Source: Symsagittifera roscoffensis (Eukaryota; Xenacoelomorpha; Acoela; Convolutidae). From it: DNA of 64,000 nt. Made by a program: the position numbers and the translations under genes. The notes beneath the pieces were generated by a model that did no database searches, was not told the DNA's origin, and was given only the letters and a program-made list of their open reading frames with translations. The number at the start of each line of letters is the position of its first letter. Position 1 is the first letter of the stretch. Shown here one piece after another: positions 1 through 12,702 of the stretch. The DNA lies in assembly GCF_963678635.1 (NCBI RefSeq), contig NC_087067.1, positions 30,912,401-30,976,400 of the forward strand, given 5' to 3'.

Positions 1-2
1 TT

Positions 3-409
3 GATCATGTTATATCTACACCACTTCGCGACACAAAAGCCTACGACCCCTATTTCAATAAATTTAACCGTTTTTTTGCAAATTTTTTAACACCAAAAGA
101 ACGCGACTTACACGAACTTTCAACATTGATGAATCCACTAATTGTCCCTCACGAATATATACAGCCCGTTGAAGTCCAATGCTGGAATATATTCAAAACA
201 CTAACCAAAACCATAAACTTTATAATCTAATGCAAAACACTCCGCTCGGATTCTCAGCAAGTAGTGAAGAGCAGAAGATCATCAAAGCACTTGATTTCCT
301 ATGGCCTCTACTGCAAACTAAATATATCACCCGCTTACTTGCTAAACTCCTAACATTATCGGAGACTATTCACAAAATTTTCCCAAATATATTTTTTGCC
401 GACGATTAG
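3..409 (+). pseudogene. C-terminal coding remnant, frameshifted, cut by window edge
   Basis: An open frame enters from the left edge (from base 3) and reads about 75 codons to TAA at 228-230. A second frame is open from 179 to the stop at 407-409. The two overlap at about 179-230, and both have protein-like composition (for example LHELSTLMNPLIVP in the first, KIIKALDFLWPLLQTKYI in the second). No intron of plausible size separates them, so a single frameshift in one coding region is the simplest reading. I do not recognise the family. It could be the end of a host gene or of a transposon gene that starts outside the window. Confidence 0.35.
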
Positions 410-2149
410 TAAGTATAATTAAATATCTTTCACTAATAAATTCCTAAACACAACCAACCACTCTTCGTAAAAGTTTCATCTTTCTTTTTAGATTTCATTA
501 CAGAATCATCTAAAACAAATAAAATCAAGTAAAAAACGAAAACTTTTTTATAGAAATTTAAAACTCTTTTTAACAAACTGCAGTATAAATGAAAGCAGTA
601 AAATGTACTTCTAAATAGCAGTAAATACATAAAAAATCCTCCAAAGCAAAAATTTCCTTCTTAGAAAGCAGTGAATTGATAAATTAAATTCACCAAGAGC
701 AGTACAATCAAAATGCAGCAAATTCAGAAAAAGTTTCAGATAAATTAAAAAAATACTAACCTTTATACAAGACGCTTCTTTTATAAATTTGAATCATTCA
801 CTCGCCCATAAATCACACAGTCTCTCCAAAATTGCGCAACTCGCCCACAAAGAAATGTTTAAATAATGAATTTTAAGTTTTAACTTTCACTGATAACAAC
901 TCCAACCAGTTTTCACACGTTTCAAACTTTCCTTTAACACGGTTCTAAGGAATTATAAAGTAAACACAAATAACCAACGCAGCTTACTAACGTCACAAAA
1001 CCACAAACTAATTGCATGACTAAGAAAAAAAAAACACACGGTACCCAAACTAGATTAAAACCAGATTAAAACTGGATAAATTATTCTTTCGAAGCCCACT
1101 TTCAAGTTTTACCACAATCAAGTGAAACACAAAAAAAGTCGAAAGACAACCTCAAACCAAAATATTCAATTTTTGAGAAAAGGACACAAAAACAAAAAAG
1201 AGAAAAACAAGTAAAAAAAAACGAAACAAAAAGTTGAACACAAAAAGAGACTCTGCCCAAAGAGATCATAAAATTTACCCCACTCCCGGCCTCATCAACC
1301 AGAGGGACGTCCTGAGCATGCTCTATAGCCTGCCTAACCCACCGCACTACAACACGCTTTGTGACTCACACTCTATTTTTGCCAAGAGTTGCTCTAGTGT
1401 GAGCGACTCTAAAAAATAGCAGAACTGAAGTAAAACGCTTTTGCGATAACATTAATAACAAATCATAAGCAAAAATTAATTATCAAAAATAAATTATATA
1501 TTGAAACCATAAATAAAAAATGTATAGATTTCTTAGAGTCTAAGGTACAAGTAGTAAAGGAGACGACAACCCAATCATATTCCAACTTCGGAATGGCAAA
1601 TCTATTCGATTTGCTGCCGTAAGTCACTACCCTCAAAGGATTTAAAGTATGGACTCAACATCGCAGCAAAGGAAAACCATTGAACCAGACCAATGGCCAT
1701 CTCGATGTTGACTACACGTACCAATCCTAGTCACTTGGCACTTCACACGGAAAAGTCAAACTTCACCATACACGTAGTCTCGCTCTAAACTCAACGAAAT
1801 CGATACATCATTGCATCGATCAGAAGTCTTGGCACAATCACCCAAGACTACCACGATCAACGAGACCCATCTAGAAACGCGAACATAACAATCTTGCTCC
1901 ATCAAACACAAACAGCCCCACTTCTCCTTTCTCCAAGAAGTCAATGCTCGCAATTTCGAAAAGAAACTACATCACCCGTCCTTCACTAAATCAAACAAAC
2001 AAAAACTAAAAACTCTCTAAACCACGGATGGGTGGAACCAGTTTTAAACTAGCAGTTATAGACCAATTGTATTTATGATGTAATATCACTATAAAATATT
2101 TATAGCTAACCAATCATATTCCATCTCCAATATTTACACTTATTTGTAA
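410..2149. other. AT-rich spacer, no supported gene
   Basis: No convincing exon. A patch at about 1280-1420 has mixed composition and a weak inverted repeat (GACTCACACTCTA against TAGTGTGAGCGACTC). The stretch at about 1550-2030 is less AT-rich than its surroundings and may be an old dispersed repeat. Its short ORFs look random. Confidence 0.4.
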
Positions 2150-2177
2150 GTGCTGAAACTACTTGTAGTTTCAGCAC
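2150..2177. repeat. Perfect 13-bp hairpin
   Basis: GTGCTGAAACTAC is followed by TT and then by its exact reverse complement GTAGTTTCAGCAC. It lies in spacer with no adjacent coding region. Confidence 0.9.
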
Positions 2178-2750
2178 TAGAACAGTTTGAATAAAACTTA
2201 GAATACAGTTGTTCTCCTTCTGGCAACTAACTCACATAAACCGGTATACACTAGATCTATTGACACAAGGAGAAATATGAGTAAGATTAAGATCGGTACA
2301 CGGATTAAGGAGCTACACCAATCACTGAAATTAAAATCTACATGACAGAACTGGCAACTGGAGGAAAAAAAAACATTATTTATGGATTTAGAAGTTATGA
2401 TTTTCTAAGTTACTTTGTGATGTGTTTGGTGAATGGGATTCCACTCATACTTTAATAAAAAATTTCTTCATTTTAGTTAAAGGAAAACGGACAGAAACTC
2501 TTAAATAATTTACCTCGAAGTGGCTGACTAAATGAATTGCCTTCATTGAAGCATCGTACAACTTCTATCAAATCTTTCAGGAAGATGAAGAGCAAAGACA
2601 CCATAACCTATAAATGCAAAGAGTTTTAGCTGAAACATTTTCACGCAAACATTTTATGACCAGCTGTTTTGACCCAACTTAAAAAACATTTTGAAAATTA
2701 TTTCCATAGAATTTCGAAATTACAGGGGTTATTTTGAAGTCTGAGCACCA

Positions 2751-3133
2751 GAGTTGGAGCCGGGCCTGCAAGTGAGGCCCGGGCCCGGCGCGGTTGTAGA
2801 ACAAAAATTTCAAGCCCAGGCCCGGGCCGGGCTTGTTTTTAGTGAAAAGAATAACTTTCCAACAAAAATTAAATTAAAATTCAAATGTGAAATTTTAAAA
2901 AAAATCAAAATTTAATAAGTCCATTGGCTGAAGCCTATCCTAACCGTTCGATTTGGCTGACTTTTGCCGCAAAAGTTGTGAACGGATGTCTCAACAGGTG
3001 TGAAGTGAAGTTTCAAAAGGTGTGAAAAGAAGTGTGAAAGGTGTGCACTCTTTTGAAGTCAGGCTGGGGAGCCGGCCCGGTTGTTGGTCCTGAAAATTAG
3101 GCCTGAGCCCGGCCCGCGCCCGGTTCCAACTCT
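2751..3133. mobile_element. MITE-like element with GC-rich palindromic ends
   Basis: It begins AGAGTTGGAGCCGGGCC and ends with the inverted form GGTTCCAACTCT preceded by GGCCCGCGCCC, so it is bounded by imperfect terminal inverted repeats about 380 bp apart. Runs such as GGCCCGGGCCCGG stand out sharply from the AT-rich surroundings. It has no ORF, so it is non-autonomous. The family is unknown. Confidence 0.65.
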
Positions 3134-3826
3134 ATTGAGCACTGCTTAAAATCCTGAGTTTCAAGTCATTCTGCCATATTTTTTCACTGCATGTTTTTTT
3201 AAGTGCTTAAAGTTTTAAGTGCTCTTTTTTTTATAAAAGCAAACTCATCGGTAAGAGCCACTGTCAAGTCTTATTAACAGCCACATATCAGATAAAATAT
3301 GAGCTTTTTTGTCTCTTTCTTAGCAAGATATAGTTTAGACACTGAAAGAAGGAAGAAATGCATTTAGACAGGGTATTTCAGAGAATGATGCGAACAAAAA
3401 GTCTCTCTTCAAGTAAATCAGCTGATGCAACAATGTTTTAATTAATATAGATATTGGAGAGAAACTTTGGTTAATTTAATGCAAACTTTTTACCCGAATT
3501 TGCACAGTGTTTTTTTTTGAAAAAGCTTCTTTGAAAAAATGCAAGGTACAAGTTAAACTTTAGTTTTTACAAGAAAAATTGTTGAAGAGACCTTCACAAA
3601 CCATGTCATCATTTAATGGAAATATTTGAAAGCATTAACTTTCTGCAAAGTTTGAAATGACAAAAAAAAACACTTTTTTTCAGAAGAATGTTTCAAGTTT
3701 TTCAAGGAATTTTCAAAAAGGTGCAAATATTCAAAAAAAGCTGAACAAAGCAATCGAGTGATAAGTTCGAGCTCAAAAGTGATTCTACAATTGAATGGTT
3801 TTTTTTTCAGTCGAAGAGCCTTTTTT
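3134..3826. other. AT-rich spacer
   Basis: Simple T/A-rich sequence with no exon-like segment, leading into the tandem array. Confidence 0.4.
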
Positions 3827-5414
3827 AAGTTTTTGTACCTGCTTAAAATGTTTGGAAAATCACGCCATTTTTAGTCAAAGAACGTTTAAATAATTGCGGG
3901 CCATTGAGTTTGTTGAAAAATTGCTGAATTTGGGTTCGAATTTTTTTCACGATCAGAATTTTTGGCAAAGTCTTTTCTATTCAAAATTTACGCAAATTAT
4001 AGAGCTGCAAAAACCAGGTCAGAAATAATTGTAAAACTTTGACAAAGTCTTTTCTATTCAAAGAATTTTTGGCAAAGTCTTTTCTATTCAAAATTTACGC
4101 AAATTATAGAGCTGCAAAAACCAGGTCAGACATAATTGTAAAACTTTGACAGACTTTTGCATGCAATTTTGTTTTTCAGACAACCTTGAGACACAATTTT
4201 GGACTGAAAAATTACGCAAATTTCTAAGTTTTTGTACCTGCTTAAAATGTTTGGAAAATCACGCCATTTTTAGTCAAAGAACGTTTAAATAATTGCGGGC
4301 CATTGAAGTTTGTTGAAAAATTGCTGAATTTGGGTTCGAATTTTTTTCACGATCAGAATTTTTGGCAAAGTCTTTTCTATTCAAAATTTACGCAAATTAT
4401 GGAGCTGCAAAAACCAGGTCAGACATAATTGTAAAACTTTGACAAAGTCTTTTCTATTCAAAGAATTTTTGGCAAAGTCTTTTCTATTCAAAATTTACGC
4501 AAGTTATAGAGCTGCAAAAACCAGGTCAGACATAATTGTAAAACTTTGACAGACTTTTGCATGCAATTTTGTTTTTCAGACAACCTTGAGACACAATTTT
4601 GGACTGAAAAATTACGCAAATTTCTAAGTTTTTGTACCTGCTTAAAATGTTTGGAAAATCACGCCATTTTTAGTCAAAGAACGTTTAAATAATTGCGGGC
4701 CATTGAAGTTTGTTGAAAAATTGCTGAATTTGGGTTCGAATTTTTTTCACGATCAGAATTTTTGGCAAAGTCTTTTCTATTCAAAATTTACGCAAATTAT
4801 AGAGCTGCAAAAACCAGGTCAGACATAATTGTAAAACTTTGACAAAGTCTTTTCTATTCAAAGAATTTTTGGCAAAGTCTTTTCTATTCAAAATTTACGC
4901 AAATTATAGAGCTGCAAAAACCAGGTCAGACATAATTGTAAAACTTTGACAGACTTTTGCATGCAATTTTGTTTTTCAGACAACCTTGAGACACAATTTT
5001 GGACTGAAAAATTACGCAAATTTTTAAGTTTTTGTACCTGCTTAAAATGTATGGAAAATCACGCCATTTTTAGTCAAAGAACGTTTAAATAATTGCGGGC
5101 CATTGAAGTTTGTTGAAAAATTGCTGAATTTGGGTTCGAATTTTTTTCACGATGAGAATTTTTGGCAAAGTCTTTTCTATTCAAAATTTACGCAAATTAT
5201 AGAGCTGCAAAAACCAGGTCAGACATAATTGTAAAACTTTGACAAAGTCTTTTCTATTCAAAGAATTTTTGGCAAAGTCTTTTCTATTCAAAATTTACGC
5301 AAATTATAGAGCTGCAAAAACCAGGTCAGACATAATTGTAAAACTTTGACAGACTTTTGCATGCAATTTTGTTTTTCAGACAACCTTGAGACACAATTTT
5401 GGACTGAAAAATTA
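3827..5414. repeat. Tandem array, about four copies of a ~400-bp unit
   Basis: The marker GTACCTGCTTAAAATG recurs at 3835, 4234, 4634 and 5034, a period of 399-400 bp, with only scattered substitutions between copies. Inside each unit a ~110-bp segment (GGCAAAGTCTTTTCTATTC through ACATAATTGTAAAACTTTG) is itself duplicated, so the array has two levels. No ORF survives. It is a local satellite of recent origin. Confidence 0.95.
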
Positions 5415-6000
5415 GGTTGTGCATGTATTTCTTTTTTTAAAGTAGGTCAACTACTCTTAAGTTTATTTGTCTGTCCGAGTTTTTGCTCCTAAACATATGT
5501 AGCACGAAACTCTCTCGCTTTAAATAGCTAAACTTTTCTTGCTTTATCTTTTGATGTTTACCGAAGTCCCCTTTGAAGTATGTTTCATTTTCATTTTGGA
5601 TTAAAGTGGTGTTTATTTATAGAATTAGTTTAAACTTGTAGGGCCAAAGCAATAAAAAGTAGCGACTGAAATTGTATGGAGTTGAGTTTTTTTATACGAT
5701 CAAATGGTGGGAACCGAGTTAAAAAGGTGCTAACTGTCAAAAAATGCTTGTGTTTATTTTCAAGTAATTCAACTTCAAAACTTCAACAGATTGAATTAAA
5801 TGTCTACTGAGTAAAAGTTTTGTTATTTTAATGCTAGTTTCGGCGCTAAAAATTAATGTTTGAAAAAAAACCACTGATGAATGTGATCTACTCTATTTTA
5901 ACAAATTATTTGACAAACGTTATAAAAACTCATCACTGTTAAAGAAAAAATGTAAGAATACAAACTTGTTCAACACCCTTGGATAAAAAAGTAATATGGC
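5415..6000. other. AT-rich spacer
   Basis: No gene or repeat seen. Confidence 0.4.
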
Positions 6001-6583
6001 AACACTAGTAGACAAAATTAACTTAAATTCAAGATTTTATTGTCTAAAATGTCGGTTCTTGATGTCTATTTTGGACAAATTTTACTTCAAAAGTCAGTAA
6101 CATTTTTGCATTGATCGAGAGCAAACAATCAGAGCTACCCTCTTTGAAGCTATCAATATTTAGTTTCAATAATTCACCAAAGTAATCCGGGTCTAAGGAA
6201 CCAGCGAGGAAAATTGCTGGTTTTCTGCATCTGCGCTAAATTTTTCAGTTCGCGAGGAAAAGTAAGAAACCGCCGAGTTTAGTAAAGTTTTTCACACTGG
6301 TTTTTCAATTTTCTCGCTGAGAATGTTTTTTGAAGAAAGAACTCAATACAATGCAAAATTCAGCGCTGATGAAGAAAACAGGTTTTTTCAGACCGGGTTA
6401 CAATGGTAAATTTTTGAAACTAAATATTGATAGCTTCATAGAAGGTAGCTTTGATCATTTGCTCTCGGTCAATGTAATTTTTTTTGCAATTCGAAGGAAA
6501 TGATGTCCAAAATGAATATCGAAAAGAGAGTATTTAAGAGAGTAAAAACCTCAATTTGTGCTTAGTTTTGTGCACTAGTGTTT
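6001..6583. mobile_element. MITE-like inverted-repeat element, CACTAGT family
   Basis: The left end AACACTAGTAGACAAAATTA and the inverted right end (reverse complement begins AACACTAGTGCACAAAA) match imperfectly for roughly 80-100 bp. The middle shares phrases with other copies in the window, such as TTTTCTCGCTGAGAATG and AAAGCTACC. There is no ORF. It is related to the element at 22,988-23,570 and to relics near 24.4 and 41.1 kb. Confidence 0.65.
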
Positions 6584-8158
6584 AAAACTAAGAAAAATAT
6601 ATAGTAGTATTAAAGTTTCAGTACGTGACGCCGGAAGTTTATCGAGAGAATCAGTTGTAAACTGGATAGAATAAATAACGCTACTGAACTTTTTTGATTT
6701 TATGTGATTTTTTTCTCTCTAAAGAAGGTTTTTGATTATGGAAGTTTTCATTTTTCATGTAAAAACAACAGGTTTGACCACAAAGAAAATTGCTTATTAG
6801 ATAAAAAATCACCATTAACTAATTTTAAATCCAATAATTTTTTCAGATGTGAGATTTGACGATTTTTAACTTTCTCACACCAGTAGACACATACAGCGAT
6901 GTCCAATTGCGATGAAGAAAAAACACAAATATGTATGTATTTACTGGTATAAGAAGGTTAAAACTTTGAAAATTCTTAATCTGAAAAAAAAATCTACGGA
7001 GCGTCGTCAAAAAGTTTGTACACATCGCACGTTGACATCACTGTATGTGGCGCAGCATCAAACGTTCACATCGTAAAATAGAGCTTCGAATGATAGTTTG
7101 AAAACTGAGTAGTTTTGTGAGTGAAACCAGTTCTTTGGGTTACATAATGCCTTTCTTAAAAACCACTTTTAAATTTGGAGGGATACCGATACCCAAGGGA
7201 TGAAGATGAAAAATACATCATTCAAGAAAGCTTTTTGGTTTATATAGCTATGTTACTTTTTTATCCAGCTATATCGTGAGAAAAACCCCTCTGATACACG
7301 TCGGATAGGATTTTGACAAAATTGGATCTTGTCACCGAAAAGAACGGGCCTCATTGTTTTAAGACTTTGTAGAACTGTGAATCAATAAAAATGGGACTAA
7401 ATAGGCTTTAATTTAAGCAGTTCTTGATTACATAAAAATGAAATTTGTTACAAAAAGTATACTGGGAGAGGACCAGGTTGCTTGGAACGTGACATTAAAT
7501 GTCACAACTTTGGTCAAAAACTAAAACATTTGAAAAATTTAACAAAAAATTCAATTGTCAGAAAAAATCGTGCTGCTTTTTGAGGGCTACCACAAGATGA
7601 GGAAAAGAATGAAACAAATTTTATGATTTAAGAAATCCCAAAGTCCGAAATGTATCATTGAGAAATAACAAAGCCCATTAAAAAAGTCATAAGACACTAA
7701 CTCTGCCTTTTTTGTTTTCGTCAGACAAGTACACTAGCGCTCATTATTGATAAATGTATGGGTAAATGATTTTCAATTCTATTTCTCAAAAGCATTAAAT
7801 TTAATTGTATTTATTCCATGTGACTAAACTGCCATAAATATTAAAAAAATTGTATTTAAGCTCATTTTTTTCAAATTTTTTTTCACTAAATCCTTATACT
7901 AATTTCAATTTACATTGAAATTTTTTTGATAATAACCTAGAACAAAACAAAAACGTATAGGAAAAATTTGAAGCAGCATTATGAAACAATATAATCATAA
8001 TTTTATTGATTTCGATAATGGCGCTTTCAACTTTTTTGACACTTTTCTTTTCTTGTTTGTAAGTCGGATCAACTAAAACTTTCTGTAATATGAAGTCATA
8101 TGAAGTCATAGCAATCTCATTTTTTATACAACATCGCGGGAGAAAGCGATTTCGTAGT
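6584..8158. other. AT-rich spacer
   Basis: Only short random ORFs. No feature I can support. Confidence 0.4.
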
Positions 8159-8268
8159 AGTTAGAACATAGTTGAAAGTTGCCCGAGGGGAAAAGAGCCC
8201 GACTTGAGGGCACGAAGTGCCCAATGGAGGCTCTTTTGCCCGAGGCCATCCTCAACTATGTTCTAACT
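8159..8268. mobile_element. 110-bp foldback element
   Basis: The 17-bp outer arms are perfect (AGTTAGAACATAGTTGA at 8159-8175 and its complement at 8252-8268). Inside are further inverted pieces (AAAAGAGCC with GGCTCTTTT, and GGGCAC GAA GTGCCC in the centre). The whole segment can fold into one long hairpin and is richer in GC than its flanks. Overlapping ORFs are by-products of the palindrome. Confidence 0.8.
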
Positions 8269-8338
8269 GTTGAAGAGTATGCTTCTGCTCTTCCTGTTTG
8301 TTTTTGCTCTTTCAATTGTTATAATCGGGCTTCTTTCA

Positions 8339-9700
8339 AAAAAAGAGCCCGGAAAATTGTGAAAGGGCGCGAAACTATGCAAATGACTTTTTTCCAGTCA
8401 AGCGTTCTAAAATTTTGTTTTTCATTCATGCCTTGTCGTGAAAGAACATGTGTGAAAGATTAAAAACATACTCTTCAAGAAACGACTTCAAGCTATCTAG
8501 TAGATCAGCAACAGCTATATTTTGCACCGATAAATTTTGTTAAAAACCGAGACACGCAGTGCCGATAACTGGCAAAACAAAAACGTATAGGAAAAATACG
8601 TTTCGAGATGCAATTAAAGCTGTTGCTTATCTGGTATGGAACAAATACAAAAAGAAAGTAATAAATTAAAATTACTTGCAAAATTTTCACCCTTTTACAA
8701 ACCCGCACTGACAAAAATAGTTTGGGATCGATTTATATTGATCTTAGATCGATTTTAAATTGATCCAAATCGATTCAAAATGTACATTTTACGAACTTAA
8801 ATGGATTTTAGATTGCTTTAAATCGATCTTTTTTGAAAATTTTAGATCAATTTAAATCTCTAAAAAATCGATTGAAATCGATTTGGATGGATTCTCCGAC
8901 TCACTAAAATCCACCCGGAACTCACTAAAATCCACCCGGAACTCACTTAAATTCATCCGAATCTCACTTAAATCTATCCGAAACTCACTTAAATCCAATT
9001 TAAATCGTTTTAAATCGTTTTAAAAAGAGCCCGGAAAATTGTGAAAGGGCGCGAAACTATGCAAATTACTTTTTTTCCAGTCAAGCGTTCTAAAATTTTG
9101 TTTTTCATTCATGCCTTGTGAAAGAACATGTGTGAAAGATTAAAAACATACTCTTCAAGAAACGACTTCAAGCTATCTAGTAGATCAGCAACAGCTATAT
9201 TTTGCACCGATAAATTTTGTTAAAAACCAAGACACGCAGTGCCGATAACTGGCAAAACAAAAACGTAAAGGAAAAATACGTTTCGAGATGCAATTAAAGC
9301 TGTTGCTTATCTGGTATGGAACACATGCAAAAAGAAAGTAATAAATCAAACCTACTTGCAAAATTTTCACCCTTTTACGCACCCGCACTGACAAAATAGT
9401 TTGGGATCGATTTATATTGATCTTAGATCGATTTAAATTGATCCAAATCGATTGAAAATGTACATTTTACGAACTTAAATGGATTTTAGATTGCTTCAAA
9501 TGGATCTTTTTTGAAAATTTTAGATCAATTTAAATCTCAAAAAAATCGATTGAAATCGATTTGGATGGATTCTCCGACTCACTAAAATCCACCCGGAACT
9601 CACTAAAATTCACCCGGAACTCACTTAAATTCATCCGAATCTCACTTAAATCTATCCGAAACTCACTTAAATCCAATTTAAATCGTTCTAAATCAATTTT
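8339..9700. repeat. Tandem duplication, two ~684-bp units with ATCGATTT clusters
   Basis: Unit 1 starts at about 8339 and unit 2 at about 9023, both with AAAAAGAGCCCGGAAAATTG, and they stay nearly identical to about 9700. Each contains a patch full of short palindromes (GATCGATTT, AAATTGATC, AATCGATTT) and a run of about 25-bp phrases of the type ACTCACTTAAATCCATCCG. The matching minus-strand ORFs in both copies differ only by scattered changes and look non-functional. Confidence 0.9.
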
Positions 9701-10103
9701 TCTTAAAAACTAGGACTAAGTGTCTTAAGAATCAATTTAAATTTATTACGATGAATTTTCAGACTCACTAAAACCAATATTTTTGCTAGCACGGCAAAAT
9801 AACATGCGGAAATTTTTTATTATTTTAAACATACATCAGATTTTAAGCTGGAAAATTTGCAAGGAAATCATAGAGTTTTATCGATATTTTGGTTTTTTAT
9901 CTGGTTTTTTTTATGCTACAATACGTACAATACGCTATGGTTGTAAAACGAAAAATGATAGGCAATGAATAAATGTAACAAAAATTTGAAACATGAAATC
10001 GATTTAAATCCGTTTTAATTCCCTTAAAAAAACAAATTACGATTGAAAAAAGTTGATTCAAATCGATTTAAATCGATTTGGATCAATTTTTGTAGCTAAG
10101 ATT

Positions 10104-10357
10104 TACGATCAATTTAAATCAATTTTAAATCAAATATAAAATTATAAAAAACTACATTGAGCAAAAACAGCTCGTAACAAAATACGCAATGAAAAAAGCC
10201 TCAATAGAAAAAAACTGACCGCCGCAGAAAACAATTTACGATCAATTTAAATTGATTTCAAAACAAATAGAAAACTATAAAAAACAACACTGAGCAAAAA
10301 CAGCTCGTAAAAAATACGCAAAGAAAAGAGCCTCAATAGAAAAAAAACTGACCGCCG
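10104..10357. repeat. Tandem duplication of ~125 bp
   Basis: The block from GATCAATTTAAAT through GAGCAAAAACAGCTCGTAA, GCCTCAATAGAAAAAA and CTGACCGCCG occurs twice in a row with a few differences. It continues the ATCGATTT theme of the duplication upstream. Confidence 0.8.
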
Positions 10358-12179
10358 AAAAATAACCGACCACAGCAGAGGTTAGCGATCTCTGCGAAAT
10401 TTGAAATTGGATACGAAAATCGCTTTTCTTGAACTTAGTGAGTTGGCTTATAAATTTGATTTTTTAATCTTTTATTTCAGTAAACTTGAATAGGACAAGA
10501 AAATCAGATATATTGTTCAATATACCAGGTACGAACTACTAGTCCTCAACATGCTATATATTCAGTGATCAGATAGCATAAAGGTGTAAAGCGTTTCGAT
10601 TGGTTGATTGTTTTGTTTTAAGCTTTGTTTTTCCGAAAAAAATGATATACATAATCATTTAAAAAGTGTCTTCCTTTTGATATTCCTTAATAAAAAAGAG
10701 TGGGAAAAAGAATTTTGAAATAATTTTTTGCAGACAACTTCCTAATCTAAGCGGATAACACTGATTCGTTTTTTGTTAGGATACACTGCTTACGATACAC
10801 GCTAAAAAACTAGGATACACTGCTCATTTTGATTAAGTTGTCATAAAAGCTGTCACATTAAATGCTGTGTCATTCAATTATTACTTGTTGTCAAAAAAGA
10901 TGATGATGAGTTTTTCATTAATTCTTATCAACAACTTTACAATTTGATAAAAATTTTGGTTTGAAAACTTACCGTATGAATTGAAAACATACATTGCTTT
11001 TCAATCGGAGATCTTGCGTAGAAGATTAAAGTGCGAGATGTTTTTAAAAGTAATAAAAATTTCTTGTTTTTCGTTTAAATGCAAAACAATATATTCGACG
11101 ACATATGAACTTTAATTTTGTTACATTGTTCAAACTTTGAAAAATGGTTGATAGCTATTCGAATAGATATAGTTATACAAAAATTTACAAAGGTTTGATT
11201 TGGGAGAGCCAAGTTGGACAGTCAACCATGGGAAAAAGCCGTTGTAAATTTTAATTCAACGAACAAATGAATGAAAAATTTCTTCATGCTTTTTTGTCGT
11301 TTCCGATGCAGCTGATAGAGAAATTGGGTTGAAACTTTCGGGACAACTAGGTGAAAAAAGTTTGAAGGAGCTATCTGGATCCAATTTCAAAAATCTTGTT
11401 TTGAAGGCTTATATTATAACTATTTGTAATTTAGTTCTTTTTGTGGAAAAATTCACGAAAGCAACAGAAGGAATTTGAATTTATGGGTTCAAATAGGTTC
11501 TATGGGAAGATTAAGAAGCTTGGTTTACTCTTTTTGTCGCAGAAAAATGACAGACAAAAATTGACAGAGTTACTTTGTTTTGTGTCAAAAAATGTCATAT
11601 CGGTTTGAAGATACAGACAAAAAAGGTCATGGTGACTTTTAGCAAAAAGTAGGTAAATTTTAGAAATAAGCCCCGTGAGTAATGCCAGTATCTTCTTAAC
11701 AGGTGCAACCATTTTTCGACGTCCGACTAAATAACGCTTTCACGTCTTTTATCTTTCGTTTATTCTGCAGCCTTAAGTGTAAGTCAAGCGCATCAGCTTC
11801 CCTAAGAATCATTTTAAGCCCATTCTTCTTGTTGCTTACGCGGATGGTTCTACAGCAAGATCACCTATAAAATTAGTCACTATAAACTGGCTATTTCCAC
11901 GCCTTCAATAAACCAGTCCTTAAGTTTCGACCAAGCTAGTTCCTTTCAAGTTTTTTCGTCTTGCTTGGGTAAAATACATTCAACTTTTAACAGTTGCAGA
12001 AATCGATAGAAGCTTAAATAGTTCATTTGCTTGCTCGATGCGGAAATAACGTTGTAGATGGTATTTGCAGCTTACAATTATAAACCCAGAATGGTTCTTT
12101 CTATAATAGCAACAAAAATTGACTTTCTTTTTATATAGTGCACAAAATAACAAGTTAAAAAATGAATAAGGATAGCCGA
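10358..12179. other. AT-rich spacer
   Basis: No supported gene. A short local repeat AGGATACACTGCT occurs at about 10,780-10,830. Confidence 0.4.
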
Positions 12180-12399
12180 TTATTGGGCAAGTGGCACATA
12201 ATATTCCGACCAACTTTAAAAAACACAGAAAAATTTAATTTCAAATTAGTGTCGTTTTTTTTTCTGAGTAGATTGTCGATAAAAGGATCTGAAAAAAAGT
12301 AGGCAAATTTGAAAATCATGGTATAAAAATTGGAAATTGAACAACAGTTTTTGATTACCAAAATGGCGTTAAAAAAATCAAAAACTAATTTTATTCAAG

Positions 12400-12702
12400 T
12401 AAAGCAGCTAAAATTAAGCATAAAAAGACTATTGTACGCGCCTTAAACTAAGCATAAATAAGCCTGATCGCTCGCTTTAACCGCTCGAAATTAGACGTAA
12501 GATCAAAAGTTTTGCACCGGTTTTTATCGACAAAAGAAAATTGTTCAGAAATTTTAAAATTTTTTGTTCAAATCACAATTGAAAGCAATTTATAATGACG
12601 TATCACTCAACTCAGTCCCGATGATTTCTTTATGAAACCTAATTTTGCATGGAACACAAAAAAGAAAAAAGTAAAACAAAGCCGAATACAAAGTTCATCC
12701 CA
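12400..12702 (-). pseudogene. Decayed paralogue of the secreted-protein gene at 13.8-14.1 kb
   Basis: The plus-strand region 12,180-12,770 is a diverged direct duplicate of 13,455-14,120, sharing for example GCAAGTGGCACA, TAGTGTCGTTTT-like phrases and GAATACAAAGTTC. On the minus strand the counterpart of the intact signal peptide can still be read (NFVFGFVLLFSFLCS), but a deletion just after the start codon shifts the frame and stops follow. The downstream part keeps only faint similarity. I infer a dead tandem copy. Confidence 0.55.

Noticed and set aside
8179..8463. 94-codon ORF starting inside a palindrome
   Set aside because: It begins in the 110-bp foldback and runs into the tandem duplication; no coding signature.
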